Numbered from the stretch's first letter, positions 28,174 to 37,755 are shown. The stretch is 64,000 bases of DNA from CAWBQO01 sp963790965 (GCA_963790965.1 CAWBQO010000003.1:558001-622000), one strand, 5' to 3'. Notes: generated by a model not told the origin, from the sequence alone. Made by a program: numbers and translations.

Positions 28174-28187
28174 AACATAGCTATGTT
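28174..28187. promoter_or_regulatory. Perfect 14-bp palindrome in a divergent promoter gap
   Basis: AACATAGCTATGTT is exactly self-complementary and lies 33 bases before the holin-like gene, just upstream of a TATTAA hexamer (28192-28197). It could be an operator for a dimeric regulator of the rightward pair or of the leftward NifU-N gene. The regulator is unknown. Confidence 0.4.
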
Positions 28188-28219
28188 GGCCTATTAAAAA
28201 GAACAACCTTAACGGCTAT

Positions 28220-28774
28220 ATGGAACCCAGACCAAGCACTGAGCCGCTCGTCCGCGTCTATCGGGACTGCGATCCGGTCAATGACGTTCCCGCAGCGCTT
28301 CCCGCGGAGGCCTCTTTGACGCGCCAATTACCGCCCGGTGGCAGTCCTGTGCAGCGCGTGGCGCAGCAGACGAAAGGACTTGCCGAGGACCTGAAAGGGT
28401 GGGTCGATCTTCGGATTGCGCTGGCCAAGGTGGAGGTGCAGGAGGAGATCGAGGTCCAAAAGCAGTTCATCCTCGCCAAAGGCATCATGGCCGTCATGGG
28501 TGCGCTGGCAGGATTGTTTTTGCTGATCACCCTCGCGCTGCTCGTTTCGGCGGCTCTCATCGAGCTGGGGCTGGACGATCCGTGGGGCTACACGCTCGGG
28601 TTCTTCTTCATCACCCTCGTGCTCGGCGGCATCGCGTTCGTATTTATGCGCGTCAAGAAGGACGATCTTGAAGAGAAAGTCGACAAGAAAACGCCTGTAA
28701 AAGAGTCCGACCTTGCCTCACGCTACGCGCTGGAAGCACGCTCTGGTTCGCCGGAAAACAAGACGGTTAGTTGA
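28220..28774 (+). CDS. Holin-superfamily-like membrane protein (phage_holin_3_6/DUF1469 type)
   Basis: 184 aa. A cytoplasmic N-terminus, an amphipathic region with RIALAKVEVQEEIEVQKQ (about 74-92), then two membrane helices (about 94-116 and 121-146) and a charged tail. The layout fits the DUF1469/holin-X family, found in chromosomal envelope-stress operons and not a sign of prophage. Its stop overlaps a possible TTG start of the next gene, which encodes a DUF883-like protein, a frequent partner. Function unknown; a role in membrane integrity is inferred from this association. Confidence 0.75.
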   Translation: MEPRPSTEPLVRVYRDCDPVNDVPAALPAEASLTRQLPPGGSPVQRVAQQTKGLAEDLKGWVDLRIALAKVEVQEEIEVQKQFILAKGIMAVMGALAGLFLLITLALLVSAALIELGLDDPWGYTLGFFFITLVLGGIAFVFMRVKKDDLEEKVDKKTPVKESDLASRYALEARSGSPENKTVS

Positions 28775-28782
28775 TCAAAACC

Positions 28783-29355
28783 ATGGAAAAGCTGCTAAGT
28801 AAAGAAGAGGTCGAGCTTCAACTCCGTGCGAAGTCTGACGAGATTTCCCGCCGTATCGACGCCATTCAAGATGAGATCACGAACACAGGCGAGCAGGTGC
28901 GGCAAGCCATTTTCGAGAACCCGCTGGTGACCGTCGGTGCCTCCGTCGGGGCCGGTCTCCTCGTTGGCCTGATTTTCGGCGGCTCGGGCTCAAAGAATAA
29001 GCCGGATACGGCAAAGCGTTATCGCTCGCTCATCGACGAGTACATCGAAGCCATTGCCGATGAGACCAAGAAAGGAGCGAAGAAGGGGAAGGACGCGGGT
29101 GAGGCGGTAAAAGGGGCGCTCAAGGACCGCGTGCCGCTCATCGTCTACCAGGGTGCCAGCCCGAAGGAGGAACGCGGTTTCTTCGCGGATGCCCTCGACC
29201 TTGTCTTCAAGACCGCCCTCGGCTTTGGCGTCAAGATGGCGATAGACTACGGCGTCGCCCGCTTCGGGTTGGACGACGTCGCCGAAGCACTCCAGACATC
29301 AGGCGGCTCCGACGCCTTTGCTCCCATCGCCGCGATCTTTTCGGAGGACGATTGA
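28783..29355 (+). CDS. DUF883/YqjD-like membrane-anchored protein
   Basis: 190 aa from the ATG at 28783; a TTG at 28771 overlapping the upstream stop would add four residues. A charged helix (about 5-48) leads to ENPLVTVGASVGAGLLVGLIFGG (in parts: NPLVTVGASVGAGLLVG), a C-tail-anchor-like membrane segment typical of ElaB/YqjD proteins, but here a Lys-rich linker and a further helical domain (about 90-190) follow. YqjD-type proteins tie ribosomes to the inner membrane in stationary phase; whether this relative does so is unknown. Paired with the holin-like gene in one operon. Confidence 0.7.
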   Translation: MEKLLSKEEVELQLRAKSDEISRRIDAIQDEITNTGEQVRQAIFENPLVTVGASVGAGLLVGLIFGGSGSKNKPDTAKRYRSLIDEYIEAIADETKKGAKKGKDAGEAVKGALKDRVPLIVYQGASPKEERGFFADALDLVFKTALGFGVKMAIDYGVARFGLDDVAEALQTSGGSDAFAPIAAIFSEDD

Positions 29356-29429
29356 CCGCCGGGCCGGCGCGCGGTTTGTTAAGACGGTGCAGATTGTGAA
29401 GCCTCGGGCGGAGGGACGGCCGAAAGGCA

Positions 29430-29458
29430 TTGTAACGGTGGAACCGGTTTCATAGCTT
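29430..29458 (+). promoter_or_regulatory. Candidate promoter for adk, with a palindrome in the spacer
   Basis: TTGTAA (29430-29435), a 17-base spacer and TAGCTT (29453-29458) lie 87 bases before adk. The spacer holds the self-complementary octamer AACCGGTT (29442-29449), which could be a repressor site. Confidence 0.4.
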
Positions 29459-29545
29459 ATGGGGAAAGGTGCCGGACCCGTGGGGCGGTGTCAAAGCTGG
29501 TGAGGGGGGGACCCTGTCGGGGCGGCGCAGTTTCGGTAAGCAGTT

Positions 29546-30199
29546 ATGAGACTTGTACTTTTCGGAGCGCCGGGGGTTGGCAAAGGCACGCAGGCGGAGC
29601 TTCTCTGCGAGCGCCATGCGCTGAAACACATTTCTACGGGCGACTTGCTCCGCTCGGCCATCCGCGCGCAAACGCCGCTTGGCGTTCGTGCAAAAACTTA
29701 CATGGACGGCGGCAATCTGGTCCCCGGCTCGTTAGTGCGGGGGCTGGCTGAAGAAGCCATCGCTGCGGCGGGGTATGACCGGTTCATTCTGGACGGATAC
29801 CCCCGCACGGTCGAGCAGGCCCGGTGGCTCGGCGACTTTCTGATTGTTGAGGACGCGCCGCTCACTGCCGTCTTGAGCCTTGCCGTGCCTATCGAGCTTG
29901 TCGTTGCGAGACTGAGTCGCCGCAGGGTTCACAGGGACACGGGTGAGAGTTACCACCTCGATTTCAAGCCGCCGCCCAAGAGCATCGATCCGCTGCTGAT
30001 CATCCAACGTCCCGATGATCACGAAGAAGCCATTCGGCAGCGGATGGAAGTGTACTTTGCGGAGACCGCGCCGGTGGTCAACTTCTACCGTGGGAGCGGG
30101 ATCTATTATGAAGTGGATGGCGTCGGGGAGTTCGAAGATGTTTACGCGCGTGTGGAGGCGGCGCTGCAGCAAGCGGCGCTCGTCCAACCGTCCGCCTGA
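29546..30199 (+). CDS. adk: Adenylate kinase
   Basis: 217 aa. Converts ATP + AMP to 2 ADP. The P-loop GAPGVGKGTQ (7-16) has Val where Ser or Ala is common. HISTGDLLRSAI marks the AMP-binding region and DGYPRTVEQA the core. The LID (about 120-160) lacks the four-Cys zinc site and uses the polar RRRVHRDTGESYH form. Length is normal. It starts the group adk-polyprenyl synthase, separated from it by 20 bases. Confidence 0.95.
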   Translation: MRLVLFGAPGVGKGTQAELLCERHALKHISTGDLLRSAIRAQTPLGVRAKTYMDGGNLVPGSLVRGLAEEAIAAAGYDRFILDGYPRTVEQARWLGDFLIVEDAPLTAVLSLAVPIELVVARLSRRRVHRDTGESYHLDFKPPPKSIDPLLIIQRPDDHEEAIRQRMEVYFAETAPVVNFYRGSGIYYEVDGVGEFEDVYARVEAALQQAALVQPSA

Positions 30200-30219
30200 T
30201 TCGAACGATACGAGACGCA

Positions 30220-31221
30220 ATGACGGAGACTGATGGACAAGTGAGCGGCCCGGTGCCCGCAGAGCGGCTTTCTATGCTGCGCCGGCTTGTGGCGCAGGGT
30301 CTGGACACGCTCTCGCTGAACCGCGAACCAGCGGTGCTCTACGATCCCGTCCGGTACGTGCTCGAGGCCTCCGGCAAGCAGTTTCGTCCCTTGCTCGTGC
30401 TGCTGACCGCCGAGTGCTGGAAGGTGCCGCCGGAGGATGCGTTGCCCGCCGCGCTGGCCGTGGAGCTGTTCCACAACTTTACCCTGGTTCATGACGACAT
30501 CATGGACCACTCGGCGTCGCGGCGTGGTCGCCCGACGGTTCATACCCGCTGGGACGAGAGCACGGCCATTCTCTCCGGCGACTATCTGCTCGCACTCGCC
30601 TATGGCCAGCTGGCCCGCATCGAGCCGCACCAGCTCCGCGACGCGATGGCCGTCTTCCACGGCATGGTTATGCAGTTGTGCGAAGGGCAGGCACTCGACA
30701 AGGCATTTGAGGGGCGCGAGCACGTCACGCGCGAGGAGTACTTGCACATGATCGACGGCAAAACCGGCGCGCTGCTCCGGGCGTGCCTCGAGCTTGGGGG
30801 TGTCCTCGGCGGCGCTTCAGAGAAGGACAGGGCGTGTCTCAGGAGTTGTGGCGAGCATCTTGGCCGTGCGTTCCAGATACAGGACGATCTGCTCGATCTC
30901 GTGGCCGAGAGCGAGGGGTGGGGAAAGGTCGTCGGAAGTGATTTAATTGAAGGCAAGAAGGCGTTCTTGCTTCTGACTGCGCTCGAAAAGAGCGAAGGCG
31001 ACGAGGCGCGCTGGTTCCGGCGCATCGTCGAGGGCGGCGGGCTTGATCCCGCGGAGGTTGATGAGGCGCGTGAGCGTATGGCACGCCTCGGCGTGCTCGA
31101 TGATGCGCGGGAGGCCGTCGAGGTTCACTTTGGCACCGCCATGAACGCGCTGTCGGAAGTTTCCTGCGGCACCGAAGCACTCGCGTCCTTCATCCAGATC
31201 ATGCAGAAGCGTGTTCATTAG
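30220..31221 (+). CDS. Polyprenyl diphosphate synthase (trans, IspA/IspB type)
   Basis: 333 aa. Condenses isopentenyl diphosphate onto an allylic diphosphate. The first Asp-rich motif is D92-D93-IM-D96 in LVHDDIMD, followed by RRGRPTVH; the second is QDDLLD near residue 222, followed by GKVVGSDLIEGKK. FRPLLVLL (about 52-60) is also typical. The residue just before the first motif is bulky at L89 with small residues further back, which does not settle chain length; farnesyl-, geranylgeranyl- or longer products are possible. Twenty bases after adk, probably the same transcript. Confidence 0.92.
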   Translation: MTETDGQVSGPVPAERLSMLRRLVAQGLDTLSLNREPAVLYDPVRYVLEASGKQFRPLLVLLTAECWKVPPEDALPAALAVELFHNFTLVHDDIMDHSASRRGRPTVHTRWDESTAILSGDYLLALAYGQLARIEPHQLRDAMAVFHGMVMQLCEGQALDKAFEGREHVTREEYLHMIDGKTGALLRACLELGGVLGGASEKDRACLRSCGEHLGRAFQIQDDLLDLVAESEGWGKVVGSDLIEGKKAFLLLTALEKSEGDEARWFRRIVEGGGLDPAEVDEARERMARLGVLDDAREAVEVHFGTAMNALSEVSCGTEALASFIQIMQKRVH

Positions 31222-31331
31222 CGGTCCGCACGTAACGATCCGCCGATCGAGACCGTGAAAACGGCTTCGTCTTCTTATCTTCCCGCCTTTCGCTACTGAA
31301 CCCTACGTTCGCCTCACCTTCTAAATGGCTC

Positions 31332-31601
31332 ATGATAACCCGCGATATAACGGTCACGAACCAGGCCGGCCTGCACACGAGGCCCGCATCCATGATCGTG
31401 CGTACCGCTGCCCGCTTCAAGTCCGATTTCTATATTCAGAAGGACGACTACGAGATCAACGGCAAAAGCATCATCGGCGTTATGACATTGGCGGCTGAGC
31501 AAGGCGCTTCGCTAACACTTATATTCGAAGGTGACGACGAACAGGAAGCATCTGACGCCATCGTGCAGCTCTTTGCGCAGGGTTTCGGAGAAGTGCGATA
31601 G
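31332..31601 (+). CDS. ptsH: HPr, phosphocarrier protein of the PTS
   Basis: 89 aa. Accepts phosphate from enzyme I on H15 (GLHTRPAS) and passes it on. It also keeps the regulatory S46 in NGKSIIGVMTLAA, the site used by HPr kinase/phosphorylase in other bacteria. Followed after 29 bases by the enzyme I gene. No EII permease or HPr kinase gene lies in the window, so this chain may feed a regulatory PTS or distant EIIA proteins. Confidence 0.95.
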   Translation: MITRDITVTNQAGLHTRPASMIVRTAARFKSDFYIQKDDYEINGKSIIGVMTLAAEQGASLTLIFEGDDEQEASDAIVQLFAQGFGEVR

Positions 31602-31630
31602 CATCAGCATTCCGTAAAAAGTAGAACGTT

Positions 31631-33436
31631 TTGACGATTACGCAGGGAAAAGAGGGCGAACTGATCGTGCGAGGTGTCGGGGTTTCCCCGGGCATCGCCA
31701 TTGGTCATGCCTTCCTCTTTGCCCGCGACGCAGAGACGATCGAAGATTACGGGATCACCGAGGACGAAGTCGATGCCGAGATCGAGCGGTTCAGCCTCGC
31801 TGTAGAGCGCTCCGAGCGTGACTTGAGAAAGATCGCCTCCGTCGCGCGGGAGAAACTCGGGGACGAAAGCGCGGAGATCTTTGAAGCGCAGACGCTCATG
31901 CTCCGCGACGACGCCCTCTACGGGGCCGTCGTGCAGTACATCGGCGACGTGAAGGTGAATGCCGGGTTTGCCGTGGACGCGGTGATGAGCAAGCACCGAC
32001 AGACGATGCTCGCCAGCGACAACGCTTACTTCCAGGAACGCGAGAACGACCTGCGCGACGTGCAGGAGCGCATCGTACGCCATCTGCGACGCGGCACCAT
32101 CATCTCCAGCGTTGAACCCGGAACGATCATCATCGCGGAGACGCTCTCGGCCGCCGACATTGTGCTCTTCAGTCGGAGGGACGTTCTCGGGTGTGCGCTC
32201 GACTTCAGCGGGGCGACTTCGCACGTCTCGATCATGGCGCGCTCGCTCAACGTCCCTACCGTCGTCGGCACGCACGGCATTTCCTCGAGCGTCAAGAATG
32301 GCGATCAGGTGGTGCTCGACGGCATCCACGGGCGGATCATCGTGCATCCGACGCTGGAAACGCTCAAGTTGTATCAGACGCAGCAACGGCGGTACAACCG
32401 GCTCGTGCGGCAGCACAAGTCGATGGCGCCCCTCTCCTCCGAGACCTCGGACGGGCACAAAGTGCGACTCCGCGCAAACGTCGAGTTCCGCGAAGAGCTT
32501 ACGCTGTTGAAGGAGCACGGCGCGGAAGGCATCGGACTTTTCCGCACGGAAATCCTCTTCCTCATGCAGGGGCGGATCGTTTATGCGGAAGACGAGCAGT
32601 TCAAAACGTACCGCACCATCGTTGAAGCCGTCAAGCCCGAAGTAACGACGTTCCGCGTGCTCGATCTCGGAGGGGACAAGATGTTGCCGCTCGGCCATCG
32701 CGAACCAAACCCCTTTCTCGGGTGGCGCGGCATTCGCGTGCTTCTCGACAAGCCGGATCTCCTCCTGCCGCAGCTCCGCGCGCTACTTCGGGCGAGCGCT
32801 TTCGGTCCGCTGCGCATTCTGCTGCCGATGGTGACCAACCTCGACGAGGTGGTTCGATTCCGAGCGGTGCTGGAGGATCTGAAAGCAGACATGCGTCGGG
32901 CAGGGGAGCCGTTCTCGGAGGACATACCGGTCGGCATCATGATCGAGGTGCCCGCGGTCGCGCTCATGGCGGAGCAGTTTGCCGGCGTTTCGGACTTTTT
33001 CTCTATCGGAAGCAACGATCTGACGCAGTACACCCTTGCGGTGGACCGCGGCAACGACCTGGTCGCGCACCTTTACAACGAACTCAATCCAGCCGTGCTG
33101 GCGTTGATGAAGCGAGCGGTAGACGCCGCGCGGTCGCACAACATCCCGATTGGCATTTGCGGCGAGATGGCCGCCTCGCCACGAGCAACGCCGATCCTGG
33201 TGGGTCTGGGTCTCGACGAAGTCAGTGCGTCGCCAGTGTATTTGCCGGAGGTCAAGCGCATCATCCGGGCGCTGGATATGCCACAGGCCCGCCGGTTGGC
33301 CGAAGAGGCTCTGAAAGCGCCTGACGCCGCGGCGGTGGGCGCGCTCGTCGAGGAATGGCTGCAATCGCGGGCGGCTGACCTGGCCGTTTTCCTCGACTCG
33401 TATAACGAGCCTGCAGAGGAGACCGTTGCCCGTTAA
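31631..33436 (+). CDS. ptsI: PTS phosphoenolpyruvate-protein phosphotransferase (enzyme I)
   Basis: 601 aa. Autophosphorylates from PEP on H198 in SGATSHVSIMARS and donates to HPr. The PEP-binding barrel shows GIGLFRTEILFL, FRVLDLGGDKMLPL and SIGSNDLTQYTLAVDRGN; the catalytic Cys is in IPIGICGEMAA (about 518). The start is TTG at 31631; no better ATG precedes the family N-terminus (GVGVSPGIAIG), and a Shine-Dalgarno is not evident. Paired with ptsH. Confidence 0.95.
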   Translation: MTITQGKEGELIVRGVGVSPGIAIGHAFLFARDAETIEDYGITEDEVDAEIERFSLAVERSERDLRKIASVAREKLGDESAEIFEAQTLMLRDDALYGAVVQYIGDVKVNAGFAVDAVMSKHRQTMLASDNAYFQERENDLRDVQERIVRHLRRGTIISSVEPGTIIIAETLSAADIVLFSRRDVLGCALDFSGATSHVSIMARSLNVPTVVGTHGISSSVKNGDQVVLDGIHGRIIVHPTLETLKLYQTQQRRYNRLVRQHKSMAPLSSETSDGHKVRLRANVEFREELTLLKEHGAEGIGLFRTEILFLMQGRIVYAEDEQFKTYRTIVEAVKPEVTTFRVLDLGGDKMLPLGHREPNPFLGWRGIRVLLDKPDLLLPQLRALLRASAFGPLRILLPMVTNLDEVVRFRAVLEDLKADMRRAGEPFSEDIPVGIMIEVPAVALMAEQFAGVSDFFSIGSNDLTQYTLAVDRGNDLVAHLYNELNPAVLALMKRAVDAARSHNIPIGICGEMAASPRATPILVGLGLDEVSASPVYLPEVKRIIRALDMPQARRLAEEALKAPDAAAVGALVEEWLQSRAADLAVFLDSYNEPAEETVAR

Positions 33437-33595
33437 GGCAGAATGAGAGGAACGGGCATGAGGCGCGTTAACTCCTGCATTCTTACCGATGTCGGGAACG
33501 CAGATCGCGCACCGGCCGTAGTCGAATCGTTGCAAGTAGAAGACGCGATGCGCCTCGCTTGCGCGCCCGAAAGCCCTTTTCCTCCGAATCGGTAA

Positions 33596-36586
33596 ATGTA
33601 TATGTACGGTGCGAGGATCGGATGCGCTCTCATGGCCTTTCTGTTCATCCTGCTCCCGTGCGAACAGGCGTCGGCGCAGTATGGGTACGGCTTCGGGCGA
33701 AATAAAGTCCAGTATGAGGACTTCGACTGGCTCGTTCTCAAGACGGAGCACTTCGACGTCTACTATGACGCGGCGATGAAAGAGCTTGCGGAGCATGGGG
33801 CCTTCTTCGCCGAGGAAGCGTATGCGGACCTGCAGAACCATTTCCGGTTCTCCCTCAACGGCCGCGTGCCTATCATTTTCTATTCGTCAAACATCCACTT
33901 TAAGCAGACGAATATCACGCCCGGCTTCATACCGGACGGTGTGGGCGGGTTCTTCGAGTTCTTGAAAGGCCGCGTGGTCATTCCGGCCAACGGCGACATA
34001 CAGCGGTTCCGCCGTGTGGTGCGCCACGAACTGACGCATGTCTTCACGTACGCGCGCCTCATGCGCGTCATGCGCGATCACCGCGTGCCGCCGGACTACT
34101 TCCTTCCGCTCTGGTTTACGGAGGGACTCGCCGAGTACTGGTCGGGTGCGCCGGATCATGATCACGAGATGATGATGCGCGATGCGCTGTTCTCGAACTA
34201 CCTCGTTCCCCTGGAGAATCTGGATCGCATCGCCGGGACGTACCTGATGTACAAGCAGGGCGAGGCCATATGCCGGTTCATTTCAGAGACCTATGGCGAA
34301 GAGAAGATCCTCCAGCTGATCGAGCACTCATGGAAGGACCGCGATTTTCGGAAAGTAATGGAAGACGTGCTCCGGCGGCCGTTCCTGGACATAGCGGATT
34401 CGTGGCAGGTTTGGCTTAAGGACCAGTATTATCCCACCCTCGCCCGTGCGGAAATCGGGTCGCGGAACGCCGATGCGCTGGCGGCGCGCGGGTTCAATAG
34501 CAAGCCAACCGTTTACCGGCACCCGAACGGGCAGACGGAGGTGCTGTTCGTCGGCAACCTTTCCGGGTACTCGAACCTCTACAGCGTCGAGGTGGACTCC
34601 GCCTACCGGCCGGTGGGCGAACCGAGGGTCGTCATCAAAGGCGAGCGTTCAGAGCAGTACGAGGCCTTTCATCTGTTTGAAAGCAAAATCGATGTCTCGC
34701 AGGGCGGCAAGCTCGCGTTTGTGACCAAGAGCGGCGAAAAGGACGTTATCCACGTGCGGGATCTCCAGGAGGAGCGCCCCGTCGCGACGTACGGGTTCAG
34801 CGATCTCGTGGCTGTTTACTCGCCCGCCTGGAGCCCCGACGAAAGGGCGCTCGTCTTCTCCGGCATTGACCGGCGTGGCTTCAGCGATCTTTACGTGTAC
34901 CACACTGAAAGTGGCGAACTCGAGCGGCTGACGAACGACTCCTACGACGACCGCGACCCCTCCTTTAGCCCCGACGGGGAGCGCATTGCCTTTGCATCGG
35001 ACCGGACCTCCGCGGGTGTGGAAGGGGCCTATAACCTGTTCACCTACAGCGTCCGCGACGGGGACATTGCCTATGTGACCCTTGGCGACCAGTACGACTA
35101 CGCGCCCGCGTGGAGTCCCGACGGGCGGCAGCTCGTCTTTACGAGCGCACGGCGCGACTCGTCGGGACGCTTCTCCGGGCAGAACCTCTGGGTGGCCGAC
35201 GTTCCTTCCAGCGGCGCACCCGGTCCCGCGCTGGCGTCTCTGGCGTCGCCTGGAACGCCGCCGCTGCGGGCCGTGGAGGCGAACAACTATCGGCTGACCG
35301 ATCTTGTCGGGACGGCGTATGATCCGGTCTGGACGGACGACGGGCGGCTGATCTACACCAACTTCGAACAATACCGATTCTCCCTGCGCGCGCTCCCGTC
35401 CGTGGATTCGCTGCTTGGCAATGCACGACAGCGGGAGGCGGTTCGGCTCGAGGAAGTGGGCGAGCCTTGGACGTTCGGAAGCATCGAGGCCGACGAGAAC
35501 CCCGAGGGCGTGCGGTATCGGCGTAAGTACAACCTCGACATTGCGCAGGGTGCGCTCTCGCAGAATGCCGTCTGGGGCACGACGGGAGGTGCCATGATCG
35601 CTTTCTCGGACTTGCTCGGCGACGACTACTGGTACGGCACGCTCTACAACTCTTCCACCGGCGCGGGCGATGATTTCTGGCGAAGCATGAACGTTGCGCT
35701 TACGCGCGTTCAGCTCAAGCAGCGGGCGAACATCGCCTATGGCGTCTACCGGTACGGAGGCTTGCGCTACGACATTACCGACCCGGACGCGAGCGAGTCG
35801 TACCCGCTCCTCTGGGAGACGATGTATGGCGGCGCAGGCAGCGTGTCCTACCCGGTCTCCATGTTCCGCCGCGTAGAAGTCGGCACGTCCCTCACGTGGA
35901 GCGACAAGGAAGTGACCGTTACGGATAAAAGGGCCGTGGACCGGCGGGCGCTGCTGCTTTCCAACTCGCTTTCGCTCGTGCACGACAACACGTTGTACGG
36001 CATGAACGGGCCGATGCAGGGGTGGCGCGCAAACCTGACGGCGGCGTACACGACGGACGTGGCCTACAGCAACGTGAGCTACTTCACGCTCTCTGCTGAC
36101 GCGCGGCACTATCTGCGCCTGACGCAGAGCGTAACGATGGCGTCGTGGGCCATGGCGCGCATGAATGAAGGCCGTGAGGCGCGCCTGTTCATTCTTGGGG
36201 GCAGCTGGGATCTGCGAGGCTACCGTCTGTTCAGCGTGCGGGGCAAGAAAATGTGGTTCACGTCGCACGAGCTGCGCTTTCCTATCGTGAACGCGCCGTC
36301 GCTCTACGTTCCGCTGCTGGCACCTTTCGGGATAGCTAATTTGCGAGGAGCGCTCTTCGTTGACGCGGCGCACGTTTGGAATGACGGTTATCTCGACCGC
36401 CGGCCGCTTCCGTTGAACAAGCCGCTCACGACGGGGCAGACGCTCGGCTCGGCGGGCGTTGGTTTGCGAATGAACCTTTTTGGCGGATTCGTGCTCCGAT
36501 ATGACGTCGGCTACCGATTCTACGAAGGCTTTAAGGAGCGCTCGGATCGTCCATTCAAACAGTTCTTCTTCGGATGGGATTTTTAG
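33596..36586 (+). CDS. Exported metalloprotease-propeller-beta-barrel protein
   Basis: 996 aa. Signal peptide about 1-28 (ending ASAQ). A gluzincin-type protease domain (about 40-280) has HELTH at 144-148 and the downstream WFTEGLAEY with likely third zinc ligand E176. A TolB/PD40 propeller (about 290-590) shows repeats such as YSPAWSPDERALVF, PSFSPDGERIAF and YAPAWSPDGRQLVF. The C-terminal third (about 650-996) alternates like an outer-membrane Bam/surface-antigen barrel and ends in an aromatic FFFGWDF, the usual barrel C-terminal signal. The inference is an outer-membrane protein with a periplasmic or surface protease head. Overlaps the next lipoprotein gene by 13 bases. Confidence 0.85.
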   Translation: MYMYGARIGCALMAFLFILLPCEQASAQYGYGFGRNKVQYEDFDWLVLKTEHFDVYYDAAMKELAEHGAFFAEEAYADLQNHFRFSLNGRVPIIFYSSNIHFKQTNITPGFIPDGVGGFFEFLKGRVVIPANGDIQRFRRVVRHELTHVFTYARLMRVMRDHRVPPDYFLPLWFTEGLAEYWSGAPDHDHEMMMRDALFSNYLVPLENLDRIAGTYLMYKQGEAICRFISETYGEEKILQLIEHSWKDRDFRKVMEDVLRRPFLDIADSWQVWLKDQYYPTLARAEIGSRNADALAARGFNSKPTVYRHPNGQTEVLFVGNLSGYSNLYSVEVDSAYRPVGEPRVVIKGERSEQYEAFHLFESKIDVSQGGKLAFVTKSGEKDVIHVRDLQEERPVATYGFSDLVAVYSPAWSPDERALVFSGIDRRGFSDLYVYHTESGELERLTNDSYDDRDPSFSPDGERIAFASDRTSAGVEGAYNLFTYSVRDGDIAYVTLGDQYDYAPAWSPDGRQLVFTSARRDSSGRFSGQNLWVADVPSSGAPGPALASLASPGTPPLRAVEANNYRLTDLVGTAYDPVWTDDGRLIYTNFEQYRFSLRALPSVDSLLGNARQREAVRLEEVGEPWTFGSIEADENPEGVRYRRKYNLDIAQGALSQNAVWGTTGGAMIAFSDLLGDDYWYGTLYNSSTGAGDDFWRSMNVALTRVQLKQRANIAYGVYRYGGLRYDITDPDASESYPLLWETMYGGAGSVSYPVSMFRRVEVGTSLTWSDKEVTVTDKRAVDRRALLLSNSLSLVHDNTLYGMNGPMQGWRANLTAAYTTDVAYSNVSYFTLSADARHYLRLTQSVTMASWAMARMNEGREARLFILGGSWDLRGYRLFSVRGKKMWFTSHELRFPIVNAPSLYVPLLAPFGIANLRGALFVDAAHVWNDGYLDRRPLPLNKPLTTGQTLGSAGVGLRMNLFGGFVLRYDVGYRFYEGFKERSDRPFKQFFFGWDF

Positions 36587-37755
36587 TGCGAACGAGCCTG
36601 TTTCCGGCCATCGCTGCGCTCGTCGTGCTCTTCGTCGCCGGCTGCTTAAACCTGCAGATGAGCCGCGTCTACCTGCCCGCCGATGAGGACTGGCTGACCG
36701 AAGGCGGCAATGTGGAGAGGACCAACAGCCGGAGTACAGGCCCCGCGCCGCCGCTCTCGCTCGACTGGAAGTACAACGCCGAGGCAGGCTTCGGGGAAGG
36801 GGCGATGCTACTTTTGAAGGACGCTGTCGTCGTATACACCCGGCAGGGCGACGTGCAGCTGGTCGACGTTGAATCGGGCCGGCGGCGGGGCAGAAAGAGC
36901 TTCGGGGACAGTGTCGAAGGTGCTCCGGTGTTCTATAGGGGACTTCTGATCATTCCCTCCGTCCGCGGTGGCGCTTCGCTGGCGGCGTTCGACCTTGCGC
37001 GCGGCACCACACGGTGGCGGGTGAAGGGACCCGGCGTAATGGCCAGTCCGCTGCTACTGGGCGGGCGAGTCATCATCGTAGACGCGGAATCGCACGTGCA
37101 GGCTTTCGACGCAGAGCGGGGCGGTGCCTTATGGGAGACTCAGTTGGAATCGTCTGCGGTCGTTCTCGCCTCGCCGGTCGCCGCCGGGGATGGGGTGTTA
37201 GCCGTCGTCGATGAACAGGGGCACATCAGCATTCTGGATGCAGCGACCGGTGCTTTGAAGAAAGAGGGCGAGATTGGCGCTCCGGTAGCGTCGACACCCG
37301 CGTTCTCGGATGGCGTGCTCTTCGTCGCCACGACACGGGGGCGGCTTGTGGCCGTGGATGCGCCGGCGGCCGAGCGCCGGTGGGAGGCAGCATTGGCGGA
37401 GGGCACCGTCTACCTTTCGCCCCCGGCCGTTGGGGTCGGCCGCGTCCTTGTTGCGGGTTCCGACGGCAGTGTACAGGCGGTCAATCTCGCGGGAGAAGTC
37501 CTGTGGCAGTTTAACACGAGCGAGGGCTTTACCGCCGCGCCGGTGGTGGCGGGGGACGTGGTGTACATCGGGGGACTGGACAAACAGCTTTATGCGCTGC
37601 GTGCTTCGGACGGAAAAGTGCTGTGGAAACAAGAGCTTGGCGGCCGCATCAAGTCGGGCGTGTCCGTGGGGAGCGGACGGGTCATTGTAGCGTCTGAACC
37701 GCACAACGTGTACTCTTTTTCGACGCAGGAGGTGAACAATGCGGCTACTCCGTAG
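36574..37755 (+). CDS. PQQ-like beta-propeller lipoprotein (BamB-like)
   Basis: 393 aa. Lipoprotein signal with lipobox LFVAGC (Cys about 24). Repeated propeller blades of the PQQ type: GTTRWRVKGP, GALWETQLES, GEVLWQFNTS and GKVLWKQELGG, with AFDL/YALR partners. It resembles BamB, the accessory lipoprotein of outer-membrane protein assembly, but identity with BamB is not certain. Its start lies 13 bases inside the protease-barrel gene and its end overlaps the next gene by 17 bases, which argues for tight co-expression and a shared outer-membrane task. Confidence 0.82.
   Translation: MGFLVRTSLFPAIAALVVLFVAGCLNLQMSRVYLPADEDWLTEGGNVERTNSRSTGPAPPLSLDWKYNAEAGFGEGAMLLLKDAVVVYTRQGDVQLVDVESGRRRGRKSFGDSVEGAPVFYRGLLIIPSVRGGASLAAFDLARGTTRWRVKGPGVMASPLLLGGRVIIVDAESHVQAFDAERGGALWETQLESSAVVLASPVAAGDGVLAVVDEQGHISILDAATGALKKEGEIGAPVASTPAFSDGVLFVATTRGRLVAVDAPAAERRWEAALAEGTVYLSPPAVGVGRVLVAGSDGSVQAVNLAGEVLWQFNTSEGFTAAPVVAGDVVYIGGLDKQLYALRASDGKVLWKQELGGRIKSGVSVGSGRVIVASEPHNVYSFSTQEVNNAATP

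Noticed and set aside
28220..29355. Prophage remnant suggested by the holin-like gene
   Set aside because: Its partner is a DUF883-like protein and no other phage gene is nearby; this holin family is chromosomal.
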